Notes: generated from the sequence alone by a model not told the origin. A DNA stretch of 26,885 nucleotides from UBA4416 sp040376995 (GCA_040376995.1 JBEIPP010000021.1:1-26885); one strand, 5' to 3'. Numbered from the stretch's first letter, positions 1 to 8,144 are shown. Translations and numbers: made by a program.

Positions 1-3000
1 ACTATATCTTTTTCAGTTTGTTCCATCATTTCTGCAATATTTCCTCCAGGATTTGAACCACCTTCTTTTTTGATTTTATCCAACATTTGTTGCATTTGTC
101 GCCTTAAGGCTTCCTGCTGAGCAGCCATTTTTGCTAATTGCTCACTCATTCCCTGACCTTGAACTCCAGGCATCATTCCATTCTGTCCGCCTTGTTGCCC
201 CATGCCATTTTGCCCACCGGGTTTTTGTCCACCAGGCTTATCTCCTGGTTTGTTTCCTGGTTTTTGCCCACCTGGTTTATTACCTTGTTGTTCTAATGCT
301 TTTTTCAACTCTTCTAATTGTTTATTGAGTTGTTGCTGCATTTGTTTCATATTTGCCATACTAGGCTTACTTCCTGGTTTACTTGATGAGCTAGGTTTTT
401 GTCCTTTTCCAGGTTTTTTGCAACTGCCACTTCCAGGCTTTCCTTCTTTGGCTTGTTTTTGCGCTTGTTCTAAATTCTCGTTAAGTAAAAGGGCTAAATT
501 ATTAATGGAAGTCATTGAATATTGCATGCGCATTTGAGCATTGGATTGCATGCGCTCTGCTAATTCGCCAACTGCTTTACCCATATTCATGTTGATAGCA
601 GAAATCTCTCTATTAACATCGGCGCTTATTTTAGGGTTTCGTTTACTTAACGCCAATAAACTATCTTCAATAATTTTAGAATCGTCTTGTAATTTTTTTT
701 GTGTTTGAGTAATTTTTAAATATTGGGGATTATCAGAACGAAGTTTAGAAAGCTGACTCATTAAATCTTCTTGAGCAAAAGATAAGTTTAAAAGATTCTC
801 TAAAATTTGACGGAGTGCTTGCATATCTTCTTCTTGTTCTTCTTTCTCCATGCTGTCCATCGACTTCTGCATCTGTTCTTGCATTTCTTGCATTTTATCT
901 GACGCTTCTTTTTGAGATTTAGATGCGTTTTTTTTATTGTTCTGATTTAATTGCTCAGAACTTTTTTGCATGTCTTTTGTAATCTCGTTTTGTTGTTCTT
1001 CTGTTTTAGGCAATTCGTTTGGTTGCTCAAGAGCTGCATTTTTTTCTTGCATCTCTTTTAAATCTTTTTTTAAATCTTCAAATTGTTTGTTTAACTCGTC
1101 TTGTTTTTTTTCTAATTCTTTGCTTGAGGTTTCTGGTTTCTTGTTGTCAGTTTTTTGTTCTTTGTTGTTTGAATCTGACTTGCTTTCGTCTTTATTATTC
1201 CTTTTATCTGTTTTGTTCTCGTCTTTTTTGTCTTTGCTGTCCTGATTCTCTTTAGTCTCTTCTTTCCCTTTATTCCCTTCAGTTTCTTTTTTCAAGACAT
1301 CTTGTTTGTCTTTTAATTCATCTAGTTTATCAATAGCTTGTTGAAGCTTTTGTTCTACTTCCATTTGTTTAAAAGCCTCAAGAGTTCTATCTAACTCTTT
1401 TTCCATATCTTTATTAGAGAGTTTTAATTCTTCTAGTTTTTGTTTTACTTGATTTTTATCCAACTTCTCCATTAATTTATTTAACTCATCAAATAATTTT
1501 TTCATTTCAGGAGTCATGATGTTTTCAAACAACTGTTCTAATTGTTTTTGTTTTTCTAATATCGATTCATCAAGCTGCTGGTTTTCTTGCTGCTGTTGAT
1601 TATTAAGTTGGTTTTCTTGTTTAGTTTCTTCTATTTTGTTTTTTAATTCGTTTTGTTTTTTGAGGATGTCTTCTAATTTTTTCTTTTCTTCATAACCCAT
1701 TTTTTTTTTCTCGGTTAATTTTTTACTAAGTTCGTTGATGTCTTTTTGTAAATCTTTTGCCTTTTTAATACCATCATCTATGTCTTTTTTTATCTCTGAA
1801 TTGTTTTTATCAGTTGCTTGATTTAACTCATCAATTGTAGGAGATTTAAACAACATGGTTTGTGTTTTAGCAGATTTAGAACCAGTAACATCATCATTGT
1901 CCCATACTTCAAAATAGTATTCAATTTTGTCTCCAGGTAACACATCAAAACGAGAAGCATCTAAAAAGTAATAATAAGGTTGAGTGATTTGAGTTTTGTT
2001 AAGCCCCATTATTTGCTCTCCATTTTTTACTTTGGCTTTGCCAGTTGAGTCTTGAGTGTAATGAACATATTTAAATGCTAGGCGAGTAAAACCATAATCA
2101 TCTTTAATAGTACCTGAGAAATAAATGTTTTTAGGATTTAGAGAATCTGTTTTTTGGCTCACATCAATTAATGGAACTTGATCAGGAACAACATTGATGG
2201 TATAGTTTACAGAATCGGGATTTTGTTTTAAAAAATGATTCATGGTTTTGATGCTATAACTTGTGCTTTGCATCATGCGTTTCGAAAATGAAAATTTATC
2301 TTCAGACGAGCGGGAAATGTCAACTAACGTATCAGCAAAATTTAAAAAGATATTATCCGTGTTTTTAGTATGAAATACCCATTGCATTTTTGTGCCTTGT
2401 GGCAATTGCATATCGCCCACATTTGAAACAGTTTCATTTTTTTTATTGAGGTATGCTGGATACGTTAATTGAATATCAAACTTCATTAACATTGGCTTAG
2501 GCAATACACTTAACTCATAAGATTTAGAATTAAAGCCTGCCGCATTAAATACAAAGTCTGTGTTTTTTTGAACGTTTTTGAACGTGTAGGTGAAATTGAC
2601 ATTGTCTACTTTCTCCATTTTATGATCAACGCCATCTACATTAATAAAAACTTCATTGGGGATTTCGTTGCCATTTAATATTAATTCCAATACATAATCT
2701 TGTTGTTGAATAGCTTCTAAAGATTTATTATTAATAGCAAACTGAAAAGGCGCTGCTTTTTCAAAGTATGTTTGATGGTAAACAATTCGCTCTGTTCCAT
2801 CTGTAATAATACTTGGTTTAATAACCAATACAAGTAACATTAAAGCAATGGGAGGCAATGCAAATTTTAAATATTTTTTATTCTCACTAATATCAATGGC
2901 TGAAGTAAATGGGATAGGCTTAAGCTCCTCCATTTTTTGATTGATACTAGCGGTTAATAAATCGGCAGAAAGAATTGAACCAGAGTTTCGTTGCAGCTGT

Positions 3001-3338
3001 AGTGTGTTTAATAATTTATCATTGATATTATTAAAATGAGTTCCTACAATATTTGCTGCTTCGTCATAAGATATCAGGTCGCCGAGTTTGTTTAATTTTA
3101 AAACTGGGATAGCGATGTATTTAAATAATACGAAGCCACTCGTTGCTAAAAACGAATAAAATAAAACAGTACGCGTGGTTGTTCCAAATTCCGCAAAATA
3201 TTCAGCTACTACTAAAAATAAAAAGGCAGCTACTAATAGTCCGCTGGTATACAACAACCCTTTAATGAGTTGGTTTTTGTAGTACTTGCGAATAAACTCA
3301 TCGAGTTTATAAATTAATATATTTTGCTCTGAAGCCAA
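1..3338 (-). CDS. DUF4175 family membrane/coiled-coil protein, 3' end missing
   Basis: About 1,112 codons are present; the frame is open to the left edge of the window, so the C-terminus is missing. Near the N-terminus are two hydrophobic segments (about residues 20-45 and 55-80), and a third lies near residues 155-172. A beta-rich extracytoplasmic part follows, then from about residue 500 a very long K/E/Q-rich region with strong coiled-coil character. Toward the visible end are Pro-Gly-Lys/Gln repeats (KPGGQ, NKPGD and similar). This order matches the DUF4175 proteins of Bacteroidota, whose function is unknown. The start is taken as TTG at 3338: an in-frame TAA lies seven codons upstream and no ATG occurs before the first membrane segments. 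A TAAATTTG box at 3355-3362 supports a promoter close to this start. Family assignment is fairly sure; role unknown. Confidence 0.85.
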   Translation of the reverse strand, partial: MASEQNILIYKLDEFIRKYYKNQLIKGLLYTSGLLVAAFLFLVVAEYFAEFGTTTRTVLFYSFLATSGFVLFKYIAIPVLKLNKLGDLISYDEAANIVGTHFNNINDKLLNTLQLQRNSGSILSADLLTASINQKMEELKPIPFTSAIDISENKKYLKFALPPIALMLLVLVIKPSIITDGTERIVYHQTYFEKAAPFQFAINNKSLEAIQQQDYVLELILNGNEIPNEVFINVDGVDHKMEKVDNVNFTYTFKNVQKNTDFVFNAAGFNSKSYELSVLPKPMLMKFDIQLTYPAYLNKKNETVSNVGDMQLPQGTKMQWVFHTKNTDNIFLNFADTLVDISRSSEDKFSFSKRMMQSTSYSIKTMNHFLKQNPDSVNYTINVVPDQVPLIDVSQKTDSLNPKNIYFSGTIKDDYGFTRLAFKYVHYTQDSTGKAKVKNGEQIMGLNKTQITQPYYYFLDASRFDVLPGDKIEYYFEVWDNDDVTGSKSAKTQTMLFKSPTIDELNQATDKNNSEIKKDIDDGIKKAKDLQKDINELSKKLTEKKKMGYEEKKKLEDILKKQNELKNKIEETKQENQLNNQQQQENQQLDESILEKQKQLEQLFENIMTPEMKKLFDELNKLMEKLDKNQVKQKLEELKLSNKDMEKELDRTLEAFKQMEVEQKLQQAIDKLDELKDKQDVLKKETEGNKGKEETKENQDSKDKKDENKTDKRNNKDESKSDSNNKEQKTDNKKPETSSKELEKKQDELNKQFEDLKKDLKEMQEKNAALEQPNELPKTEEQQNEITKDMQKSSEQLNQNNKKNASKSQKEASDKMQEMQEQMQKSMDSMEKEEQEEDMQALRQILENLLNLSFAQEDLMSQLSKLRSDNPQYLKITQTQKKLQDDSKIIEDSLLALSKRNPKISADVNREISAINMNMGKAVGELAERMQSNAQMRMQYSMTSINNLALLLNENLEQAQKQAKEGKPGSGSCKKPGKGQKPSSSSKPGSKPSMANMKQMQQQLNKQLEELKKALEQQGNKPGGQKPGNKPGDKPGGQKPGGQNGMGQQGGQNGMMPGVQGQGMSEQLAKMAAQQEALRRQMQQMLDKIKKEGGSNPGGNIAEMMEQTEKDI

Positions 3339-3354
3339 TTTAGTGGTATTTACA

Positions 3355-3362
3355 CAAATTTA
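3355..3362 (-). promoter_or_regulatory. Possible -7 box for the DUF4175 gene
   Basis: TAAATTTG on the minus strand is a full match to the Bacteroidota -7 pattern TAnnTTTG. It lies 16 bases before the TTG start, implying a leader of roughly 10 bases. I see no TTG at the expected -33 distance, so support rests on this one box. Confidence 0.35.
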
Positions 3363-3396
3363 ACGAAAACAAAGGAGGATTAAAATAAAATTTCTG

Positions 3397-3956
3397 TTAA
3401 AGTTTATTCACAGATTTTCGTTTCAATCGATGTTTTTTTCTAGAGATAGGTTGCTGAATTAAGTTGTTTTTTTGACAATAAGCGAAAAACAAATCTCGTA
3501 ATTCCTCATAATTACTATACTCATATTTACTTATAAACAACCTACTTTCATCTTGAAAAAGAATTGTTAAACTTGATTTCTAGTAGAAATTGAAGGGCCA
3601 TATCGAGGTTTAATGTTGCTGTTTTTGTTTCTCCATTCGAAGCCAATTATTTCAGAAAATGAGAATTCAAATTCTTTTCTTGTTAAAAAATTTTTGACTA
3701 TTATTTTTTCTCCAAATACTTGTATAACTAGTCTACTTGAAGACGAGAGTAAAAGATGAATAACGCAGATTAACAGAAGGATTCCATCAGATACAAAAAA
3801 AGTTTCAAAGTCAAAATAATACTCTTCTAAATACCATTTTACTTGTTTTGTAGAAAAAGAACAAATAAAAATGTTTATGAAAATAAAAAAGACAACTACC
3901 GTTTTCGCGCTAAGCAACGGTTTGATTTGAAACCGTAAACTGTCTGCCAGCACCAA
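3397..3956 (-). pseudogene. PH-like small membrane protein gene with a probable frameshift
   Basis: The first part (3956 to 3567) reads 129 residues: two hydrophobic segments (about 16-36 and 56-72), then beta-strand-like sequence (LVIQVFGEKIIVKNF, FSFSEIIGFEW) as in bacterial PH-like membrane proteins. It stops at TAA 3567-3569. The frame shifted by one base continues without a stop from about 3579 to TAA at 3397-3399, giving roughly 60 residues (SSLTILFQDESRLFISKYEY, then SNYEELRDLFF and a basic tail). That piece looks like the last strand and C-terminal helix expected of such a domain. The simplest reading is one gene of about 185 codons with one base lost between about 3570 and 3581, either a real mutation or a sequence error. 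The open frame begins with TTG at 3956 and has no ATG; its first codons overlap the arm of the neighbouring repeat, so the N-terminus is uncertain. Confidence 0.6.
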
Positions 3957-4022
3957 TGTTTATTAATTGCTCAAATGTTTCTATTTGCACCGTCCGCCCA
4001 CTAACGCAAAACCCGTGTTAGC
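3909..4022 (-). repeat. attC-like imperfect inverted repeat, element 1
   Basis: The ends are imperfect inverted copies: GCTAAGCAACGGTTTG at 3909-3924 and CAAAACCCGTGTTAGC at 4007-4022 (reverse complement GCTAACACGGGTTTTG). A further hairpin, CGGTTT/AAACCG, sits inside the left arm. The right arm ends six bases from the stop codon of the toroid gene, the place an attC site takes after a cassette gene. The piece TTTGAAAC...TGTCT.CC...AATGTT is shared with element 2 at 5319-5496. The GTTAGC end is like, but not identical to, the integron core GTTRRRY. Relation to known attC families is inferred. Confidence 0.55.
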
Positions 4023-4027
4023 TGTAG

Positions 4028-4957
4028 TTATTCAATTTCAAAATGTTTCTTTACACGCAACATTCTTAACGTGTTCCATTTACTGGGTTTTCCTGCTTTC
4101 TCCATGATGACGTGTACTTGTCCTGAATGTGCTGCGTGCACATTCCATGTTCCATCTTTATTTCTCTTTTTGTCCAAATAGGCCAATGCTTCAGTCATTC
4201 TATCGTCCCATTTTATTCCTGCATATTGAAAATAATCCATAGCTCTAAGAATGTCATATTTCCATCTGCATGGATAGGTTAATTTTAAGAAGTTCTTATC
4301 AATTATTTGTCCTGTATGGTCTGATAAAAATAATCGGTGCATCAAGATAAATTCTACTGCAGTTTTAATAGCATCAGAAATTTCTTTTTTTCTATACGTG
4401 AATCCCGTTTTCTGAAATTCGGTGAATCCTTCGAGAACTGAAATAGTAGAATGCAATGAGCTATGTTTAGCTCCACTTCTTGTTGTCCTGCAATTAAATC
4501 CTCCATCCGGCATAATCTCATAAAGAATACTGTCTATAATGGAATGTAACTTCTTTTCAGGTGTTTTGAAATAGGAAGCATAATTCAAAAACATTCCATT
4601 TACACAAATGTCACTATGCTGCGATGTGGATGGCCCCAATTGAATACCTCCATCATCTGCCAGGTTATTTTGTAAGACAAGTTCTATTGTCTCTTGTACA
4701 ATCTCATTGTTTGATGGTAGATTTAAATTGCGAAGGTCAAGTAAAGTGTAATGGGTTGAAATCCATTTAGGCTTATAGAATCTATCTCCCCAATGGCCGT
4801 CTGAATTACGTTTTGATAAAATTTTGCTTCCCCATCCTTCTTTTGCTATCTGGAATTGAAGTTTCTTTTTGTCAGAACCTAACAAATCACGCCAAACTTG
4901 GTATTGGATAGAGACATCTTCTTCCAATAACCAGTCTATGATTTGTTGATTGTTCAT
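4028..4957 (-). CDS. Alpha/alpha-toroid protein resembling terpene cyclase/prenyltransferase repeats
   Basis: This is a 309-residue soluble protein with no signal peptide. Repeated stretches of the kind DGHWGD (about residue 53), DDGGIQLG (about 101), PDGGFNCR (about 150) and KDGTWNVH (about 267) resemble the QW/GG-type motifs of squalene cyclases and prenyltransferases, which fold as an alpha/alpha toroid. No DxDD protonation motif is seen, so cyclase activity is not claimed. Two SxHS-type motifs (STSQHS, AKHSSLHS) and C/H/W residues are clustered but not assigned. The ATG start at 4957 follows the zinc-ribbon gene stop by 55 bases, so the two are probably cotranscribed. An attC-like repeat begins just after the stop, suggesting the pair travels as one cassette. 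Fold assignment is likely; function unknown. Confidence 0.7.
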   Translation of the reverse strand: MNNQQIIDWLLEEDVSIQYQVWRDLLGSDKKKLQFQIAKEGWGSKILSKRNSDGHWGDRFYKPKWISTHYTLLDLRNLNLPSNNEIVQETIELVLQNNLADDGGIQLGPSTSQHSDICVNGMFLNYASYFKTPEKKLHSIIDSILYEIMPDGGFNCRTTRSGAKHSSLHSTISVLEGFTEFQKTGFTYRKKEISDAIKTAVEFILMHRLFLSDHTGQIIDKNFLKLTYPCRWKYDILRAMDYFQYAGIKWDDRMTEALAYLDKKRNKDGTWNVHAAHSGQVHVIMEKAGKPSKWNTLRMLRVKKHFEIE

Positions 4958-5012
4958 TTACTTTTTGAAATTTAATTTTGAATATACTTATTAAGAAGTG
5001 GTGAGGTATACA

Positions 5013-5285
5013 TTACTGTTTCCATCTTTCAAGATTTGGAATTGACCTTGTAGCCAACCAAGCAAAGAAACCATTCATTCCGTCTTTCTTCATTTCCTGG
5101 ATACAAAACTTTTGCATTTTTTCAGCAGTGTCTATCTCTGGAGGGGTTAAAAACTGTCCATTTTCATAGCACATGGAGCAGTACTTTTTGCTGATGGAAC
5201 CATCTTTTTCCGTTCCTCCACCTTTTTTGTCTTTTTTAAGTGGGAAACCACAGCTTTGGCAAAATTTATATTCTTTCATTGTCAT
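5013..5285 (-). CDS. Small zinc-ribbon protein
   Basis: This 90-residue protein has CQSCGFPL near the N-terminus (Cys9 and Cys12) and CSMC at about residues 36-39, giving a four-cysteine zinc ribbon. A helical tail follows with MQKFCIQEMKKDGMN. The layout matches the small proteins grouped as putative zinc ribbon (Zn_ribbon_2), whose role is unclear. ATG at 5285 and ATG at 5279 are both usable starts (MTMKEY or MKEY). It is followed at short distance by the toroid gene on the same strand and is separated from the archaemetzincin gene by the second attC-like repeat. Similar small proteins are often found as hitchhikers in mobile or accessory DNA; that point is inference here. Confidence 0.75.
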   Translation of the reverse strand: MTMKEYKFCQSCGFPLKKDKKGGGTEKDGSISKKYCSMCYENGQFLTPPEIDTAEKMQKFCIQEMKKDGMNGFFAWLATRSIPNLERWKQ

Positions 5286-5318
5286 GTTTTTATTGAATAT
5301 TGGCTTCTGTCATAATTA

Positions 5319-5496
5319 CAGCTAACGGTTTCAAGCTAAATTCCCGTTTGGATTTTGAAACTTTGTCTACCGAAATGTTAGTTTAAAGATAAATGTTTAA
5401 TGGACTTTTGCAAAGCGAAAATTAAATAATTGTCTACCGCTTTTGCAAAAGCCGAAGCCGAATGCCCAAATGGGATTTAGGTTGTGTTAGTAGCTG
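5319..5496 (-). repeat. attC-like imperfect inverted repeat, element 2
   Basis: The outer arms CAGCTAACGGTTT (5319-5331) and GGTTGTGTTAGTAGCTG (5480-5496, reverse complement CAGCTACTAACACAACC) are imperfect inverted copies. Inside them, AGCTAAATTCCCGTTTGG (5335-5352) pairs with CCCAAATGGGATTTAGGT (5466-5483). The centre holds two near-palindromes, CTTTTGCAAAG (5405-5415) and GCTTTTGCAAAAGC (5439-5452), and a 10-base direct repeat TTGTCTACCG (5363-5372 and 5430-5439). The right end lies three bases from the archaemetzincin stop codon. The layout fits a long foldable attC-type site; membership of a known family is inferred. Confidence 0.6.
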
Positions 5497-5499
5497 GCC

Positions 5500-6102
5500 T
5501 TACTTTTTAAAAGTCCAACCTTTTGTTATTAAATGACTTTTACATTTATCACAAAAACCTGTTTCCTCATTTGTTGGATTTCCACCTTCCGCATCTCTCA
5601 TATAGCAAGTCTTTTCGTTGCAATGCGGTAAGCCTGATGTGTGTCCCAACTCGTGTAAGCAAAATTTAAATAATTGAGTATCTCTATTTTCTTTTGAAAG
5701 TCTAAAGGTCGAAACTACGCAGGAATTACCTGGCACCCAACCTAATCCCATAATGCCATAGTCTGGAATATTTCCCTTTGTATGACTAATGTCTTTAGAG
5801 GTTAGTCCAAGAGTAATATGATTCAAAGGAGTGATAGCTCTTAAATATCTTATAATGCTATCTGCTCGATAACGATTTCTTGGTCGATAGTATGCATTTT
5901 TAGGAATTTCTATTGGGTCAAGTACTTTAATATTCGGATAAACATTTCTCAATTCTTTATAAACTGAGTCAATTATATTTTTAGAAATATCTGAAAATGG
6001 CAATATGTCAATAGTTACAGTATTTGCAACTACACTTTGCTTTTCAGAATTGTCACAAGCAAACAATTGTAACAGAAGTGATATGATTATTATTCTTTTC
6101 AA
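5500..6102 (-). CDS. Archaemetzincin-type zinc metalloprotease, predicted lipoprotein
   Basis: This 200-residue protein starts MKRIIIISLLLQLFAC, a short type II signal with cysteine 16 as the likely lipidation site. It should therefore be anchored in the cell envelope. The zinc site reads HELGHTSGLPHC (residues 150-161), giving HExxHxxGxxHC, with further cysteines at 166, 184 and 187 in CxM and CDKC. This cysteine set after HExxHxxGxxH is the mark of archaemetzincins, in which it binds a second, structural zinc. Length is close to that of archaeal and bacterial members. The start codon is TTG at 6102; no ATG fits the signal peptide. An attC-like repeat follows the stop by three bases. The substrate is unknown. 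Family call is strong from the motif; the lipoprotein form is the less common feature. Confidence 0.85.
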   Translation of the reverse strand: MKRIIIISLLLQLFACDNSEKQSVVANTVTIDILPFSDISKNIIDSVYKELRNVYPNIKVLDPIEIPKNAYYRPRNRYRADSIIRYLRAITPLNHITLGLTSKDISHTKGNIPDYGIMGLGWVPGNSCVVSTFRLSKENRDTQLFKFCLHELGHTSGLPHCNEKTCYMRDAEGGNPTNEETGFCDKCKSHLITKGWTFKK

Positions 6103-6160
6103 AAGGCTTGCTTATAACTTATAGATAAATCTATAACTGAATTTAGATTCCAACAATATT

Positions 6161-8110
6161 TTATCCAACCTTAGCAGCTTTTTTCTCTTTTAAAATTTCT
6201 AAAACTTCGTTATGAATTTGTTCAACCGAAAAACCGCACTCTTGGTATAATTCGTTTGGTTCACCATGCTCGATAAATTTATCAGGAATACCTAAACGTT
6301 TTACCTGAGCGCTATAATTATTTTCGGCCATGAATTCTAAAATAGCGCTACCAACACCGCCAACAATAGTTCCGTCTTCGATGGTAATTATTTTTTTGTA
6401 ACGTGCAAATACTTCATGTAACATGGCTTCATCTAGGGGTTTAGCAAAACGCAAATCGTAGTGAGCAGGTGTAATGCCTTCTGCTTCTAATTTTTCAATC
6501 GCTTTTGCTGCAAAGTTTCCAGGATGTCCTAAAGATAAAATCGCCACCTCTTTTCCATCTTTTAATTTACGACCTTTTCCAATTTCTAATTTTTTGAAAG
6601 GAGTTTTCCAGTTTACCATCACACCATTACCACGAGGGTAACGAATGCTAAATACGCCTTGTACTTCATCTAATTGAGCGGTGTACATTAAGTTACGCAA
6701 TTCTTCTTCATTCATTGGAGCACTCACAATCATATTTGGAATGCAACGGAAATAAGCAATATCAAAAGCACCGTGGTGTGTTGGTCCATCAGCACCAGCA
6801 ATTCCACCTCTATCTAAACATAATACTACTTTTAAATTTTGTAAAGCTACATCATGCACTACTTGATCATAAGCACGTTGCATAAATGAAGAGTATATGT
6901 TGCAATAAGGAATCATACCTTGTGTTGCTAAACCAGCACTAAAAGTAACAGCATGTTGTTCGGCAATGCCTACGTCAAATGCTCGATCTGGCATCGCTTT
7001 CATCATAATGTTTAACGAGCAACCACTTGGCATAGCTGGTGTGATACCCATTATTTTTTTATTTTGTTCAGCTAATTCTACAATCGTATAACCAAATACA
7101 TCTTGGTATTTTGGAGGTTGAGGTTCTTTAGGAGCTACCTTTATGATTTCTCCAGTTTCTTTATTAAACAAGCCTGGCGAGTGCCAAACGGTTTCATTAC
7201 CTTCTTCTGAGAATTTATAACCTTTTCCTTTTTTAGTTAAAACGTGTAATATTTTTGGGCCAGGAATATCTTTTAAATCGGCCATGATTTTGGTTAAACG
7301 AACCACATCATGCCCATCAACTGGGCCAAAATAGCGGAACTTAAGTGACTCAAATAAATTACTTTGTTTGAGTAATGACGTTTTAACAGCGTTCTCTAAT
7401 TTACTAGCAATTTCTTGAGCGTTAGGCCCAAACTTACTAATCTTCCCCAATAATTCCCAAACTTTATCTTTAGTTTTATTATAAGTATGAGAAGTTGTAA
7501 TATCAGTTAAATAATCACGCAAAGCACCAACGTTAGGGTCAATGCTCATGCAATTATCATTTAACACCACTAATAAATTACTATTTGAAATACCGGCATG
7601 GTTTAAAGCTTCAAAAGCCTGACCAGCAGTCATAGAACCATCGCCAATAACAGCAATATGTTGTTTGTCTTTTAACCCTAAATACTGACTTGCAACAGCC
7701 ATACCTAAAGCGCCACCAATAGAAGTAGAAGAGTGACCAACGCCAAAGGTATCATATTCACTTTCTGAACGTTTAGGGAAACCGCTAATGCCTTTGTAAA
7801 TACGGTTTGTGTAAAATACATCACGACGACCAGTAATAATTTTATGTCCGTATGCTTGATGACCTACGTCCCATACTAATTGGTCGTAAGGAGTATTAAA
7901 AACATAATGTAAAGCTGTAGTAAGTTCAACAACGCCTAATGACGCGCCAAAGTGGCCGCCTTTTACAGATACGATGTCGATGATGAATTGACGCAATTCT
8001 GCACAAAATTGCTCTAATTCTTCTTCTTTTAATTTTTTTAAATCGGCAGGAGAATTAACCTTTGCCAATAATTCACCAGGAATTACACCTGAACCTTTAA
8101 CAATTTCCAT
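6161..8110 (-). CDS. dxs: 1-deoxy-D-xylulose-5-phosphate synthase
   Basis: The enzyme joins pyruvate and glyceraldehyde 3-phosphate to give 1-deoxy-D-xylulose 5-phosphate, the first step of the MEP route to isoprenoids and also a source for thiamine and pyridoxal phosphate. The 649 residues match the family's usual length. Visible motifs are GHQAYGHKI (near 80), the thiamine diphosphate site GDGSMTAGQAFEALNHAG (near 155), EQHAVTFSAGLATQG in the pyrimidine domain, and DRGGIAGADGPTHHGAFD, followed by a transketolase C-terminal domain. ATG at 8110 gives the expected N-terminus. A promoter-like pair (TTTG and TATCTTTG) ends only five bases before the ATG, so the mRNA may be almost leaderless. It is chromosomal housekeeping DNA next to the accessory block. 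Confidence 0.97.
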   Translation of the reverse strand: MEIVKGSGVIPGELLAKVNSPADLKKLKEEELEQFCAELRQFIIDIVSVKGGHFGASLGVVELTTALHYVFNTPYDQLVWDVGHQAYGHKIITGRRDVFYTNRIYKGISGFPKRSESEYDTFGVGHSSTSIGGALGMAVASQYLGLKDKQHIAVIGDGSMTAGQAFEALNHAGISNSNLLVVLNDNCMSIDPNVGALRDYLTDITTSHTYNKTKDKVWELLGKISKFGPNAQEIASKLENAVKTSLLKQSNLFESLKFRYFGPVDGHDVVRLTKIMADLKDIPGPKILHVLTKKGKGYKFSEEGNETVWHSPGLFNKETGEIIKVAPKEPQPPKYQDVFGYTIVELAEQNKKIMGITPAMPSGCSLNIMMKAMPDRAFDVGIAEQHAVTFSAGLATQGMIPYCNIYSSFMQRAYDQVVHDVALQNLKVVLCLDRGGIAGADGPTHHGAFDIAYFRCIPNMIVSAPMNEEELRNLMYTAQLDEVQGVFSIRYPRGNGVMVNWKTPFKKLEIGKGRKLKDGKEVAILSLGHPGNFAAKAIEKLEAEGITPAHYDLRFAKPLDEAMLHEVFARYKKIITIEDGTIVGGVGSAILEFMAENNYSAQVKRLGIPDKFIEHGEPNELYQECGFSVEQIHNEVLEILKEKKAAKVG

Positions 8111-8115
8111 TACAA

Positions 8116-8144
8116 CAAAGATAAACTATTTTATTAATTGCAAA
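8116..8144 (-). promoter_or_regulatory. Probable dxs promoter
   Basis: On the minus strand TTTG (8141-8144) is followed after 17 bases by TATCTTTG (8116-8123), a full match to the Bacteroidota pattern TTG-N17-23-TAnnTTTG. The box ends five bases before the dxs ATG, so transcription would begin at or just before the start codon. Confidence 0.5.

Noticed and set aside
131..1255. Open plus-strand frames opposite the DUF4175 gene
   Set aside because: They are rich in Cys, Leu, Phe and Ser, as expected from reading the antisense of Lys/Glu/Gln codons, and overlap a well-supported gene.
3370..3379. AAAGGAGGAT-like ribosome binding site on the plus strand
   Set aside because: No plus-strand gene follows it, and genes here do not use such sites; it is a chance match.
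3567..3582. Programmed frameshift in the PH-like gene
   Set aside because: There is no X-XXY-YYZ slippery site or stem-loop just after it; a one-base loss explains the data better.
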